A DNA stretch of 64,000 nucleotides from UBA6814 sp040753075. GTDB lineage: Bacteria; Desulfobacterota; Desulfovibrionia; Desulfovibrionales; Desulfovibrionaceae. Both the position numbers and the translations under genes were made by a program. Location of the stretch: NCBI GenBank assembly GCA_040753075.1, contig JBFMHA010000004.1, positions 1 to 64,000 of the forward strand. Direction: 5' to 3'. The notes beneath the pieces are model-generated. The model had not been told where the DNA came from. It did no database searches and saw nothing but the letters and a program-made list of their open reading frames with translations. This document shows, piece by piece, positions 34,239-43,164 of the stretch; position 1 is the stretch's first letter, and each line of letters opens with the position of its first letter.

Positions 34239-36512
34239 TCAGCGGGCATTGCCGCGCCGCAACCAGCGCAAGAAGACGGCCGCCACGGCGAGGCCGGAGA
34301 GCAGGAGCATGTCCCAGCCCGGGGCCTTCCCGGGATCGGCCACGCATCCCGCAGCCCCGGAGAGGGGGGCGCCGCTCCCCCCGCCGTCGTTTCGGGCGGC
34401 GAGGACCATGGGGTCGTGGATGACGCCCGGGGCGGCGTCCTGGTCGAAGCGTCCGTTGTCGCGGATGACGTATTCCAGGGTGTATTGCTTGTCGCGCTCA
34501 AGGACCGCGCTGGCCGGGAGATGGTTGCCGGCGCTGTCCAGGAGCCACCACGCGCCGTCCGTGTCCGGGCTGATGGACGAGGCGTAGGTGAACTGGCGGC
34601 TCGTGTTGTCGTCGCACAGCTTGTAGAAGGCCAGGGAGGACACCGCGCCCTCGACGCGGTCCAGGGTGTAGGAGAAGGTCGCCTCGACGAGAGGGGTGCT
34701 GGTCGTGGCGGTGAATTCCCGGGCGTTGAAGAGCGGCGTCATGCCCTGGTCCGGAATGTTGTACTGCTGGATGATTTGGGCCTGGGTGAGGCCCAGGTCG
34801 GTCTGGCTGGTCAGGCTCACCGTGGCCGATGACGCCTGGCGCGGGCTGGCCTGGACCGTGACCGAGACCGGAGGGGGCTTGCGGAAGAACACCGCGTCGA
34901 GGGCCACCCACTGGTCCGGACCGATGGCGTAGTTGCGGTCATGGCCGGGGGATTCGGGCGGAGCGTCGTTCAGCGAGAGCCCCACCCGGCCGTTGGAGGT
35001 GAAGGAGAAGCGGGTGTTGCCGGACTCGTCCTCCAGCCTGACCCATCTGTCCGCGCTGGCCGCCTGGTTCACGGGCTTGGAGAAGATGGGCGTGGTCTCC
35101 TCGCCGGTGGGATAGATCTTGTAGGTGACGGCCGTGGCGGTGGCCCCGGGCGGCACGTGCACGAGCACCTCGTAGTCGCGGGAGTCCCCCGGCCTCCAGA
35201 CCGCAAAGGCGTTGGTCCTGCCCCGGGCGAGGTAGGAGGTGAGGTAGTATCCGGGGACCTTGTGGGCCTTCATCCGCCCGTCGGCGTCCCTCCAGACCTC
35301 CCCGCCGATGTTGGTGAAGAAGGTCGTGGCGCCGTCGCGCTGGTCATTGTCGCGGATCGATTCTCCGGCGAGCGTCACGGTGTATTTCACCGGATAGCCG
35401 TAGCGGCGGTCCTCCCCGCCGGCGTGCACATAGGCGAGGAACAGGTAGTCGCCGGGCCTGTACCGGGAGCTCCCGCCCAGTCCGTCCGTGAGCGCGCCGC
35501 TTCCCAGGGCCAGGAACTTCCTGTCTTCAGTGGCGTTCTGCGCGTCCGACAGGCTGGCCGAAAAGGAGCTGACCGCCGCGTTCTCCCTTCGCCAGTCGCC
35601 CGGAGGCGTCCGGCGCGCCAGGATGCCGACGTCGCCGAACTGTCCCTTGGCGTTCAGGTAGCCGTACAGGTCGGCGTCCGACCTGGCATATGCCGTGGCC
35701 CTGGCGTCATAGGTCTGCAGGGTGATGCCGGGCGAGGAGGACAGGGCGGGGATGAGCTCCTCGAGCCGGGCGGAGACCGTCGACGGATCATACCACGCCT
35801 TTTCCCGGTAGGCCTGGAGCCTGCTGCCCGTGGCGGCGCCGTCGGACTTGATGTAGTGGGCGGGAATGGAGCCCCCCGGCGCCGGGAGGTCGTAGTCCGC
35901 AGTCATCTGTTCGCGGGCGCAGTCGCTGCCCGGACAGGCGGTCGCGGTGTCCGGGGACCATTCGGAGCGGTTCTTGGAGCAGAATTCGTGGTGGACGTGG
36001 ACGTTCGAGTCCGGGTCGGCGATGCGCATGCCCGAACTGCCCTCGCGTCCCAGGATCTGTCGCCTCGCCACGAACTGGCTGTTCCGGACCGCGATGCTCG
36101 ACGGGTAGAAGTGGTAGATGTTGGAGTGCAGCCAGACTCCGTTGTTCAGCAGATGGCGGATGCTGACGATGTTCCCGTCGAGATTCGAGGGCCCGCTCTT
36201 CACGCCGTCCGCGTCCACCTGTCCGTATCCAGGCGAAATGACGTCGTAATGCGACGGATTCGGGCCGAGGTTGTAGTCCACGCCCAGGTGGTGCTGGCTG
36301 TCCGCCAGGTAGATCGACCAGAATGCCGTGCCGGGCGATACGGGGCCGAACAGGGACAGGTCGTAGTCGAACACCGTGGACTTGGGCGTGGTCACGGGCG
36401 CCGCCTGGTCCCAGACGCCGCCGTCCCACAGCATGACGTCCCAGCGGCCCTCGGGCCATGCCGGGCGCACCGCGGCCAGGATGACCGCGATGGCGAGAAG
36501 AAGGCTGCGCAT
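34239..36512 (-). CDS. Secreted M23-like peptidase-domain protein with C-terminal sorting tail
   Basis: The 757-residue exported protein (signal peptide about 1-20) has an N-terminal M23/lysostaphin-like domain: HHLGVDY (His75, Asp79) and NVHVHHEF (His172-x-His174) give the H-x3-D and H-x-H zinc ligands, with HSNIYHFYP between. Residues about 250-650 are unassigned beta-rich sequence. The C-terminus is GAAGCVADPGKAPGWD, then a hydrophobic helix and basic end RWLRRGNAR, like the GlyGly/JDVT-type CTERM signals. It is encoded 12 bp after the H-lectin-like secreted protein, suggesting an exported pair. No such pair is known to me. Confidence 0.7.
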   Translation of the reverse strand: MRSLLLAIAVILAAVRPAWPEGRWDVMLWDGGVWDQAAPVTTPKSTVFDYDLSLFGPVSPGTAFWSIYLADSQHHLGVDYNLGPNPSHYDVISPGYGQVDADGVKSGPSNLDGNIVSIRHLLNNGVWLHSNIYHFYPSSIAVRNSQFVARRQILGREGSSGMRIADPDSNVHVHHEFCSKNRSEWSPDTATACPGSDCAREQMTADYDLPAPGGSIPAHYIKSDGAATGSRLQAYREKAWYDPSTVSARLEELIPALSSSPGITLQTYDARATAYARSDADLYGYLNAKGQFGDVGILARRTPPGDWRRENAAVSSFSASLSDAQNATEDRKFLALGSGALTDGLGGSSRYRPGDYLFLAYVHAGGEDRRYGYPVKYTVTLAGESIRDNDQRDGATTFFTNIGGEVWRDADGRMKAHKVPGYYLTSYLARGRTNAFAVWRPGDSRDYEVLVHVPPGATATAVTYKIYPTGEETTPIFSKPVNQAASADRWVRLEDESGNTRFSFTSNGRVGLSLNDAPPESPGHDRNYAIGPDQWVALDAVFFRKPPPVSVTVQASPRQASSATVSLTSQTDLGLTQAQIIQQYNIPDQGMTPLFNAREFTATTSTPLVEATFSYTLDRVEGAVSSLAFYKLCDDNTSRQFTYASSISPDTDGAWWLLDSAGNHLPASAVLERDKQYTLEYVIRDNGRFDQDAAPGVIHDPMVLAARNDGGGSGAPLSGAAGCVADPGKAPGWDMLLLSGLAVAAVFLRWLRRGNAR

Positions 36513-36524
36513 GCCATGCCCCCG

Positions 36525-36995
36525 CTATTTCCAGGGGCCGATGGCGACCCAGGTGATTTTCTTGACAGTGATGCTGATGCCGGGATCGGGAACGCCGGAA
36601 ACCTGGAAGGAGCTTTGGGTCAACCCGGTGATGCCCACCATTCCCGGAGTGTTCTTCACGGCGGCGCTTCCGGACTCCACATATGAACAGGTGGTCGAAA
36701 GCGTGGGGGCAGTGGCGAAGTTCACCGGAAAGGAAATCGAGGCGGTATCCGACTCGCCCAGGTTGACGGACGCCGTTCCCCAGGCGATCTGCAGGCTGCC
36801 GATGCGCACGTAGCCCAGGGAGCTCTTGTCAACCACCATGCCTGCAAGAGCTTGGAAGTTCTCGTTAATCTCACTTGATTTGGCAACGGTGTTCGGTGTA
36901 AAAACATGCGGGACCTCGCCCGCCGACACTTCCGGCGCACACCATGTCACGGCCAGGACGAGAGCAACAGCCAAGCACATGATTCGTCCCTTCAC
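36525..36995 (-). CDS. Secreted H-type-lectin-like protein
   Basis: A 156-residue protein with a signal peptide (about 1-25, CLAVALVLAVTWCAPEVSA), the segment FTPNTVAKSSEINENFQAL often found before short trimeric or collar-like domains, and a C-terminal beta domain (GSLQIAWGTASV, FPVNFATAPTLS, ending VAIGPWK) that resembles the H-type lectin/discoidin-like fold. The start is a GTG with AGGAGGG 7 bp upstream. It precedes the M23-like gene by 12 bp. The lectin call is by pattern only. Confidence 0.6.
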   Translation of the reverse strand: MKGRIMCLAVALVLAVTWCAPEVSAGEVPHVFTPNTVAKSSEINENFQALAGMVVDKSSLGYVRIGSLQIAWGTASVNLGESDTASISFPVNFATAPTLSTTCSYVESGSAAVKNTPGMVGITGLTQSSFQVSGVPDPGISITVKKITWVAIGPWK

Positions 36996-37124
36996 GGAAG
37001 CCCTCCTTTTTTCACATCATGTTGTATTTATTGATTATTGTAAAGAGGCGTGCGGCAGAAAACAGGCAGTTGCGGGCTGTGCGGGGTTGATTGAACAACT
37101 GGCCAAGCAACTAGGTAGAAACGC

Positions 37125-37589
37125 GTGAAAGAGGCCGCCTATCTCGCCCTGCTGCTCATCCCGGCCAACAAGACCGCCCTGGGGCTGTCGGCCATCGGGT
37201 GCTTCCTGGCCGCGGCGCTCTTGGGGTTGTTCTTCATGCGGGGGCGCCGGCTGTCCGCGGCCCTGCTGTTCGGGGTGGCGCAGGCCGGGGTGTACCTGGC
37301 CCTGATCAGGCTGACCGACGGGGAGTGGGGGTTCTGGCTGCACGAGGTCTGCGTCCCGCTCCTGGACCTGCTCGGCGCGCCGCCCGCGCCCTTGGACGGC
37401 GCGCACCGCACCCTGTACTACGGCGTGCCCGCGCTCCTGCACGGCGTGCTGGCCGGCGGCCTCACCCTCTTCCTCTGGAGCCGCCTGCCCGGAGTCACGG
37501 GCGGCGGCTCGGCCCCGGCCGGCGCCGACCCGGGCGGAGACAAGAAGGGCGGCAAGAAGCTCCCCCGGGGCAAGGGCAGGAGGAAGTAG
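37125..37589 (+). CDS. Small inner-membrane protein of unknown function
   Basis: A 154-residue protein with about four predicted membrane helices (around 4-14, 18-38, 43-62, 99-118) and a Lys/Gly-rich cytoplasmic-looking tail (DKKGGKKLPRGKGRRK). The start is GTG with the weak SD AGGTAG. No family is recognised. It is a single gene, divergent from the secreted lectin-like protein. Confidence 0.6.
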   Translation: MKEAAYLALLLIPANKTALGLSAIGCFLAAALLGLFFMRGRRLSAALLFGVAQAGVYLALIRLTDGEWGFWLHEVCVPLLDLLGAPPAPLDGAHRTLYYGVPALLHGVLAGGLTLFLWSRLPGVTGGGSAPAGADPGGDKKGGKKLPRGKGRRK

Positions 37590-37937
37590 CCCGAAGTCCC
37601 GCGCCCGCCCGCTCCGTCCTCCGTCCGGAACCTCGCCATCCCGGCTCCCGGCCGGCCGCGTCCCGGGGGGGGGCGGCCGGAGGATCGTCCTGCCGGCGCG
37701 GCGCGATGCGCCGCGATCCGCCCCCTGTCGCAATGACCTTCCGGATCCATCGCCGCATCAGCGGGAGCTTCCGTCGGCTTTCGACGCGATGCGGCGCAGG
37801 CTCGGGGAGTCCCCCGGACCTGCGCCGCGAATCATTCACGCTCGTGCGCGAGCGGCATCGTCGTGCGCCCCGGCGCGGCGGGTCGGAAGCGCTCCTCCCG
37901 TCTCCGCCGGGCCGGTCGGCGCGTGTGGCGCGTCAGG
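37590..37937. other. Intergenic region without a gene
   Basis: This 348-bp stretch is GC-rich and contains self-complementary runs such as CGGCGCGGCGCGATGCGCCG near 37695, but no T-run terminator and no open frame with SD or codon use like its neighbours. Confidence 0.5.
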
Positions 37938-38636
37938 CTAGAAGGTGTAGCGGATGCCCAGGAGCACCTCGTGGGCCGTGATCTCGTCGGCCTTGAGGCC
38001 CAGGACCGCTGTCCTGCCCCACTCCATGCTGCCGAAGTCGATGTAGCGGTAGCCCAGGTCCGCGGTCCAGTTCTCGTTGATGGCGTAGGCGAGGCCGCCG
38101 CCCACGTGCCAGGCGAGGTTGGTCTCTTCGTTGCTTCTGTCGGCGGTATCGCCGGTGGCCAGCACGGTCGCGACGCAGTCCGACTCCAGGAACGCCCAGC
38201 CCAGGCCGCCGCCCACGTACGGGGTCAGGGCGGAGTCGGTGGGGATGTCGAGGAACAGGTTGACCAGCAGGGTCTGGACGGTCATGTCGACGTCCACCTT
38301 GGTGGGCGCGCCGGCGTCCTTGAAGGTCGGGTTCGCCTCATAGCTGAACTCGGACCGGTACATGTACTCGATCTCGGTGCGCAGGGGGACGCCGGCCATC
38401 TCCTTCCAGTTGAAGCCGGCGGCCAGGCCCAGGGCGGTCAGCGTGTCGTCCTCGCTGGTGTTGTTGACCGTTGCCGGGTTGGAGACGTCGGTGGTGTTCT
38501 CCACGTCGTCCGCGGTCATGGCGGAGACGCCGAGCTTGGCGCCGATGTAGATGGGCAGGTTTTCGCCGGCCAGGGCCTGCCCGGAGAGCATGAGAACGAT
38601 GATGCCGGCCGCAAGGAGCTTCGGGAACGCACACAT
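37938..38636 (-). CDS. Outer-membrane beta-barrel protein (OmpW/OmpA-barrel type)
   Basis: The 232-residue protein has a signal peptide ending SGQALA (about residue 23), then alternating strands (IYIGAKLGVSAM, PYVGGGLGWAFLE, AWHVGGGLAYAI, ADLGYRYIDFGS) and a terminal Phe (LLGIRYTF), the barrel-assembly signal. It is an 8-stranded small porin-like barrel by pattern. The start at MCAFPKLL has GGAGG 10 bp upstream. It has its own promoter (38742-38770). Confidence 0.82.
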   Translation of the reverse strand: MCAFPKLLAAGIIVLMLSGQALAGENLPIYIGAKLGVSAMTADDVENTTDVSNPATVNNTSEDDTLTALGLAAGFNWKEMAGVPLRTEIEYMYRSEFSYEANPTFKDAGAPTKVDVDMTVQTLLVNLFLDIPTDSALTPYVGGGLGWAFLESDCVATVLATGDTADRSNEETNLAWHVGGGLAYAINENWTADLGYRYIDFGSMEWGRTAVLGLKADEITAHEVLLGIRYTF

Positions 38637-38741
38637 GACAGGGGTACCTCCGGAATGATGGGTTATAGGTTTTCTTGTTTTTGAACATTGGCCAGTCATG
38701 CCAGCAGAATGCATGTGGTGCGATCGCGGGCTGGCAGAAGT

Positions 38742-38770
38742 CGTCTACGTGTTTGCCATAAAATAGTCAA
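38742..38770 (-). promoter_or_regulatory. Promoter of the outer-membrane barrel gene
   Basis: TTGACT (38770-38765), 17-bp spacer, TAGACG (38747-38742). Just upstream is an AT-rich stretch with the palindrome ATATCGATAT (38770-38779), a possible UP element or operator. Confidence 0.5.
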
Positions 38771-39230
38771 TATCGATATCAGATAAAAAACTCCATCGGC
38801 GTCTCCGCACTTTTCGAGAGATCTTTATCCTTATATTGCGCTAGATTTAGTTGAAAACTCGGAAAAGGATAATCCCCCTCCGGGACTTCTCGCACGGCGC
38901 GCTCGTCCTGGGCCGAACAATCCCGCTCCCGGGGGCTCCTCGCGTCGCGTCCGCGACGCCGCGACGCGCCAAGCCAACGCAACGCAGCGGCGCTTGCAGA
39001 ATCTCTTGTCTGGGTGACGCCTCACGGCATCTTGCGGTCGTGACGCGGGCGGCCGAGGAGCGTCCTGCCGGCATGGCGCGCCGCAGGGGGGTGGCCTTTT
39101 CTCTTCAGCCGCTGGGTCGGGAATCCAAGGAATGGCGGGGCGGGGTGCGGGCCGCCCGGCGGGCTGGCCGGCCCGGCGCAGGCCTTCGGCCCGCCGTCTG
39201 GGCGGACCCGAAGCCCTCGATTGCGACCTT

Positions 39231-39268
39231 CCGAAAAGTCGGGCCGGGGGCCTTGCGGCCCCCGGCCC
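39231..39268 (-). terminator. Terminator of the FNT/molybdoenzyme operon
   Basis: A perfect 12-bp stem GGGCCGGGGGCC / GGCCCCCGGCCC with a 4-nt loop (39241-39268), followed on the minus strand by GACTTTTC. It is 33 bp past the ferredoxin-subunit stop. Confidence 0.75.
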
Positions 39269-39300
39269 CGTCCGGGCGCGCGGGCGGTTCCCCTCCCGGG

Positions 39301-39858
39301 CTACCTGGGGTTGCGGTAGTAGAGGATGTTCTGGGCGCTCATCTTCTTGAGCAGCTCCTTGCCCTCGGCCTCAAGCTCCATGCGCAGGAGCCGCTTCTCG
39401 CCGAAGCGGATGGCGTCGGTGAGGCAGACCTCGGCGCACACCGGCTTCTCGCCCACGTGCACCCGGTCCCAGCACAGGTCGCACTTGTGGGCCTTTTTGC
39501 GGGCGGCGTCGAACTGGATCACCCCGTAGGGGCAGGCCTCGATGCAGTCGCCCTTGCCCTGGCACTTGGCCGGGTCGATGCGCACGATGCCGGTCTGCTC
39601 GTCCTTGGTCACGGCCTCGGCCTTGCACGCCTTGACGCAGGCCGCGTTGTTGCAGTGCTGGCAGGGCGCCACCCAGGTGTCCACCCGGACGTCCGGGTAG
39701 GTTCCCTCGCGGTTGCTCTCCACCCGCAGATAGAAGGGCAGCTCCCCGGGCAGGGCCGCGGCGTGGTCGGACAGGCCGTGGAAGTTGCGGCAGGCCACCA
39801 CGCAGGTCTTGCACCCGATGCACCGGGACAGGTCAATGGCCAGGCTGAGCTGTTTCAT
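39301..39858 (-). CDS. Four-cluster ferredoxin-type electron-transfer subunit
   Basis: The 185-residue protein has the pattern of PsrB/NrfC/HybA-type subunits: CIGCKTCVVAC (about 13-23), CQHCNNAACVKAC, CQGKGDCIEACPYG and CDLCWDRVHVGEKPVCAEVC, giving sixteen cysteines for four [4Fe-4S] clusters. No Tat signal is present, so it works in the cytoplasm. It starts 12 bp after the molybdopterin subunit and surely passes electrons to or from it. Confidence 0.92.
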   Translation of the reverse strand: MKQLSLAIDLSRCIGCKTCVVACRNFHGLSDHAAALPGELPFYLRVESNREGTYPDVRVDTWVAPCQHCNNAACVKACKAEAVTKDEQTGIVRIDPAKCQGKGDCIEACPYGVIQFDAARKKAHKCDLCWDRVHVGEKPVCAEVCLTDAIRFGEKRLLRMELEAEGKELLKKMSAQNILYYRNPR

Positions 39859-39870
39859 GGCCGTCCTCCT

Positions 39871-42006
39871 CTAGAGTTCGAGCCGGACGCGGGTGGACAC
39901 GTGCGATTCGCCGCCCACCAGGTCCTGCCAGTCCAGGGTCATGCCCGCATCCGGGATCAGGGCGTTGTCGCTCACGCCGTCCCCGATCACCGCCACCTGG
40001 CCGATGGTGGAGCCGAACCCGTGCGCCAGGCCCAGGCAGTCGGGCCGGATGCGCTCGGTGACCTTGGCCCGCACCGTGAGGCTGCCGGTGCGGGAGCGCA
40101 GGGTCACGGACGCGCCGTCCGCCACTCCCATCCGGCGCGCGGTGGCGGCGTTGATGAGCACCGGGTTCTCCATGAACCCGCTGGCCGGGTCGCGCAGCTG
40201 CGGGTTGTTGTGGGTCCACTGGCCCGAGCCCTGGTGGAAGATGGTGCGGTAGGAGACCAGGATGAAGGGGTAGTCGGCCATGTCCGCCTCGTACTCGGGC
40301 GCGAGGCCCACCCGCGGCATGGCCTGCCCTGCGGCCTCCAGGTCCTCCCACACCAGGTGGACCTTCTTGCTCGGGGTTCCGAAGCCGCCGGCCTGCTCGT
40401 ACTTGCGGAAGCCCATGGTCCCGGGCGACCACAGCCCGCCCATGGCCTGGAGCTTGGCCACCGACAGCCCCAGCCCGGCGAGCTGGATGTCGTAGTACTC
40501 CACGTCGTCCTTGAACGCGAAGTGCTCGGGGCACAGGCGCTTGCCCAGCTCGATGAACACCTCGTTGGAGTGGCGGCACTCGCCCGGGGCCTCCACCACC
40601 GGCTGGCGCAGGGCCACGCCGTGCCCGTAGTTGTACCACCAGGGCATGTAGAGCAGCTCCCAGCGCTCGAAGTAGCTCTTGTCCGGGAGCACGTAGTCCG
40701 CGTACTTGGAGGTTTCGGAGAGCATGATCTCGTAGCTGACCAGCATCTCCAGCAGGTAGCTCCCCGCGGGATCGGTCATGGTCACGGCCTTGCGCCATTC
40801 GCCCTGGCCCATCTCGGTGAGGGCCGGGTTGCTCTCGGCGCAGACCAGCATCTTGAGCCCGCCGTTCTTGATGGCCTGGGCCTCGTACCAGGTGGGCTCC
40901 ATGATGAAGCCGTAGTGGGCGAACTTGTCCTTGTCCGGTCCGGTGCGGTGCCAGCCCTTGTCCGCCAGGCTGGGCGGGGTCGGCGCGGGCAGGACCGGGG
41001 CGAGGGGGGTCAGGTCGGGCAGGGGCTGGCCGCCGGGGTTGTCGATGTTGCCGGTCACGGCCAGGAAGATGGTCCACATGTGGCCGAAGTCCAGGGCCTG
41101 GCCGAGCATGATGCCCTTGAAGCTGTCCACGCCCACCGAGGGCGCGGCCGCGCACATCTCGGCCAGCTTGACGATGTCCTTGGCCGGCACGTCGCAGATC
41201 CTGGACATGGCCTCCGGGGTCTTGTCCGCCAGCCAGTCCTTGAGCCGCTCGAAGTCGCCCTCGCGGATCCAGTTCTCCACGAACTTCTTGTCGTGGAGTC
41301 CGTTCATCACGATGTGGTGGGTCATGCCGGCGAAGAAGGCGGTGTCCCCCGAGGGCTTCATGGGAATCCACCAGTCGGCCTTGGCCGCGTCCGCGGTGAA
41401 GATGGGGTCGAGCACCACCAGCACCGCGCCCCTCGCCTTGGCGTCCAGGATGTCCCGGGGCACGGCCGCGTTGTCCAGGCAGCCGAAGGCGTGCCGGCCG
41501 GCCAGGATGATGATGCCGCCCTTGGGCGTGGAGAAGAAGGCCGGCGGGATGTGGTGGTTGGGCACCCCGCCCATGGCCTTGATGAAGGCCACGATCTTGG
41601 CCGAGTCGCAGTGGGGCAGGGCGGTGTTGATGAACCCTCCGTAGGCGTTGAGGAACCGCCACTTGGGGTCGGTGATGGAGTGCGGGAAGAAGCTGGCGGT
41701 CAGGGTGTGGGCCAGGCCGCGGGCGCGCAGGTCCTTGAGCTTGGCGGTCATGGCGTCCAGGGCCTCGTCCCAGGAGCAGGGCTCGAATTTCCCCTCGCCG
41801 CGCTTGCCCGTCCGCTTGAGGGGACGGGTCAGGCGGTCCGGGCTGTACTCCAGGGAGATCCCGGCCATGCCCTTGACGCAGGCCTTGCCCCGGGCCCGCG
41901 GGTTGCCGCGGATCTCCCTCACCCTGCCGCCCTCCACCCGGGCCAGGATGGAGCATTCGGCCTTGCACTGGTAACACACGGTGGGAATCCAGCCGCTTTT
42001 CAGCAT
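39871..42006 (-). CDS. Cytoplasmic molybdopterin oxidoreductase catalytic subunit (PsrA/PhsA-like)
   Basis: The 711-residue protein has the N-terminal [4Fe-4S] motif CYQCKAEC...ACVKG, the COG0243 fold, DSAKIVAFIKAMGG after the probable Mo/W ligand Cys in LPHCDSAK, and the C-terminal pterin domain (NAATARRMGVADGASVTLRSRTG). There is no Tat signal, in contrast to periplasmic Psr/Phs enzymes. The partner genes (ferredoxin subunit, small membrane protein, anion channel) suggest reduction of an imported anion. Thiosulfate, nitrate/nitrite, sulfite-type anions or formate are all possible; the substrate is not shown by sequence. Confidence 0.87.
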   Translation of the reverse strand: MLKSGWIPTVCYQCKAECSILARVEGGRVREIRGNPRARGKACVKGMAGISLEYSPDRLTRPLKRTGKRGEGKFEPCSWDEALDAMTAKLKDLRARGLAHTLTASFFPHSITDPKWRFLNAYGGFINTALPHCDSAKIVAFIKAMGGVPNHHIPPAFFSTPKGGIIILAGRHAFGCLDNAAVPRDILDAKARGAVLVVLDPIFTADAAKADWWIPMKPSGDTAFFAGMTHHIVMNGLHDKKFVENWIREGDFERLKDWLADKTPEAMSRICDVPAKDIVKLAEMCAAAPSVGVDSFKGIMLGQALDFGHMWTIFLAVTGNIDNPGGQPLPDLTPLAPVLPAPTPPSLADKGWHRTGPDKDKFAHYGFIMEPTWYEAQAIKNGGLKMLVCAESNPALTEMGQGEWRKAVTMTDPAGSYLLEMLVSYEIMLSETSKYADYVLPDKSYFERWELLYMPWWYNYGHGVALRQPVVEAPGECRHSNEVFIELGKRLCPEHFAFKDDVEYYDIQLAGLGLSVAKLQAMGGLWSPGTMGFRKYEQAGGFGTPSKKVHLVWEDLEAAGQAMPRVGLAPEYEADMADYPFILVSYRTIFHQGSGQWTHNNPQLRDPASGFMENPVLINAATARRMGVADGASVTLRSRTGSLTVRAKVTERIRPDCLGLAHGFGSTIGQVAVIGDGVSDNALIPDAGMTLDWQDLVGGESHVSTRVRLEL

Positions 42007-42033
42007 ATTTCCCTCCTTGACGTTCCGGGCCGG

Positions 42034-42186
42034 CTAGGTCCGGCCCTTTTCGCCCGGCCCGGCCTGGTCGTCGAACCGGCCGTAGTCGGGATGCTTCCTG
42101 TGGAACCGGGCCACCACGGCCCAAACCACGACGACGAAGGCCGCGAAGGCCAGCCAGATCACGGGATGGAGCGGGCTGTATTCCAT
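42034..42186 (-). CDS. 50-residue single-pass membrane protein in the molybdoenzyme operon
   Basis: A short protein starting MEYSPLHPVIWLAFAAF, with one hydrophobic helix (about residues 9-26) and a charged C-terminal part ending PGEKGRT. The SD AGGAGG lies in front of the ATG and overlaps the stop of the channel gene. It sits between the channel and the catalytic subunit, so it may anchor the cytoplasmic enzyme near the channel. Too small to assign to a family. Confidence 0.75.
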   Translation of the reverse strand: MEYSPLHPVIWLAFAAFVVVVWAVVARFHRKHPDYGRFDDQAGPGEKGRT

Positions 42187-42196
42187 GCGGCCCCTC

Positions 42197-43078
42197 CTAG
42201 AGCTTGAGCATGCGCTCGGTCTTGGCGGCGTAGAGGCGCATCACCCGCCGGGGGTTGGACACCAGCTGGAACACGATCCCCACGAAGAGGATGCCTCCGA
42301 TGAAGTTGCCGAGCACGGTGTAGAGCTGGTTGTGCGCCCAGCCGAACTGGCCGAAGCCCCAGTGCAGCAGGGGCCCGGCCTGGGCGCCCAGCTCCGCGGC
42401 CTTGGCCAGGTAGAGGTCCTGCTGGAACAGGGGCACGGCCAGGAAGCCGATGTTGGCGATGCAGTGCTCGGTCATGCCGGCCACGAAGGCCAGGGGGCCG
42501 TAGGCGGCCATGAGTATCCGCGACACGTCGTCCCCGGCCTTGATGAAGAGGATGGCCGCGGACTGCAGGGTCCAGGTGCAGATGATGCCCATGACGAAGA
42601 TCTGGGTGGCGGTGGCGCCGGTCTTGAAGGCCCCGATGGCGTGGGCCCGGGCCAGCCAGGGCCAGGCCTCGTACCCCGCGCCCATGGACAGGAGCCAGAG
42701 GAAGAACATGCTGCCCGCGAAGTTGCCGATGTAGCCGGCGGCCACCATCCAGAGGAACTGGCCCCAGCCCAGCCGGCGGTGGAAGACTCCGATGACCCCG
42801 TAGGCCATGTCCGCCGTGACCAGGGTCATGCCGCTGAACATGATGATCACCAGGGAGAAGCAGAACACCAGCCCCATGGCCAGGTTGGCGATGCCCGGGG
42901 CCAGGTTCTCGGGCACCCCGGCGCTCACCGAGAGGGCCAGCATGGCCCCGAAGCTCACGAAGGCCCCTCCGGCGAAGGCCGAGAGCAGGAAGGCGTGGGG
43001 CCGCTCCCTGAGCATGTCCCATTTGTAGGAGCACACGTCCGCGACCCGGACCACCAGTTCGTCCACGCTGGCCGGCAT
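42197..43078 (-). CDS. Formate/nitrite transporter (FNT) family channel
   Basis: The 293-residue protein has six membrane helices and FNT hallmarks: FSGMTLVTADMAYGVIG in the second helical hairpin, GNFAGSMFFLWLL, and GMTEHCIANIGFLAV, which carries the central pore His of FocA/NirC/HSC channels. FNT members move formate, nitrite or hydrosulfide. Here it is encoded just upstream of a molybdopterin oxidoreductase, suggesting substrate or product passage for that enzyme. SD GGAGG precedes the ATG (CCACAACAGGAGGAACGCCC region). Confidence 0.92.
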   Translation of the reverse strand: MPASVDELVVRVADVCSYKWDMLRERPHAFLLSAFAGGAFVSFGAMLALSVSAGVPENLAPGIANLAMGLVFCFSLVIIMFSGMTLVTADMAYGVIGVFHRRLGWGQFLWMVAAGYIGNFAGSMFFLWLLSMGAGYEAWPWLARAHAIGAFKTGATATQIFVMGIICTWTLQSAAILFIKAGDDVSRILMAAYGPLAFVAGMTEHCIANIGFLAVPLFQQDLYLAKAAELGAQAGPLLHWGFGQFGWAHNQLYTVLGNFIGGILFVGIVFQLVSNPRRVMRLYAAKTERMLKL

Positions 43079-43164
43079 GGGCGTTCCTCCTGTTGTGGAG
43101 TGCGAAGGTCTGAAAACAAGGATGCCCGGGCCGGGAAAAAGGTTCGCTTTGCAGAGGGGAAAGT

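Larger units (their letters stand above)
38637..39300. other. Long intergenic region between the barrel gene and the molybdoenzyme operon
   Basis: This 664-bp region contains the barrel promoter, an AT-rich patch (38755-38840) and the terminator of the opposite operon (39231-39268). I find no gene in the GC-rich 38880-39230; open frames there lack SDs and protein-like composition. Confidence 0.5.

Noticed and set aside
37690..37720. CGGCGCGGCGCGATGCGCCGCG as a terminator of the barrel gene
   Set aside because: No T-run follows on either strand and it lies over 200 bp from the stop.
38851..42207. Very long plus-strand open frame opposite the molybdoenzyme operon
   Set aside because: It is a GC-driven shadow, rich in His/Gly/Val/Gln, with no SD; the minus-strand genes have clear motifs.
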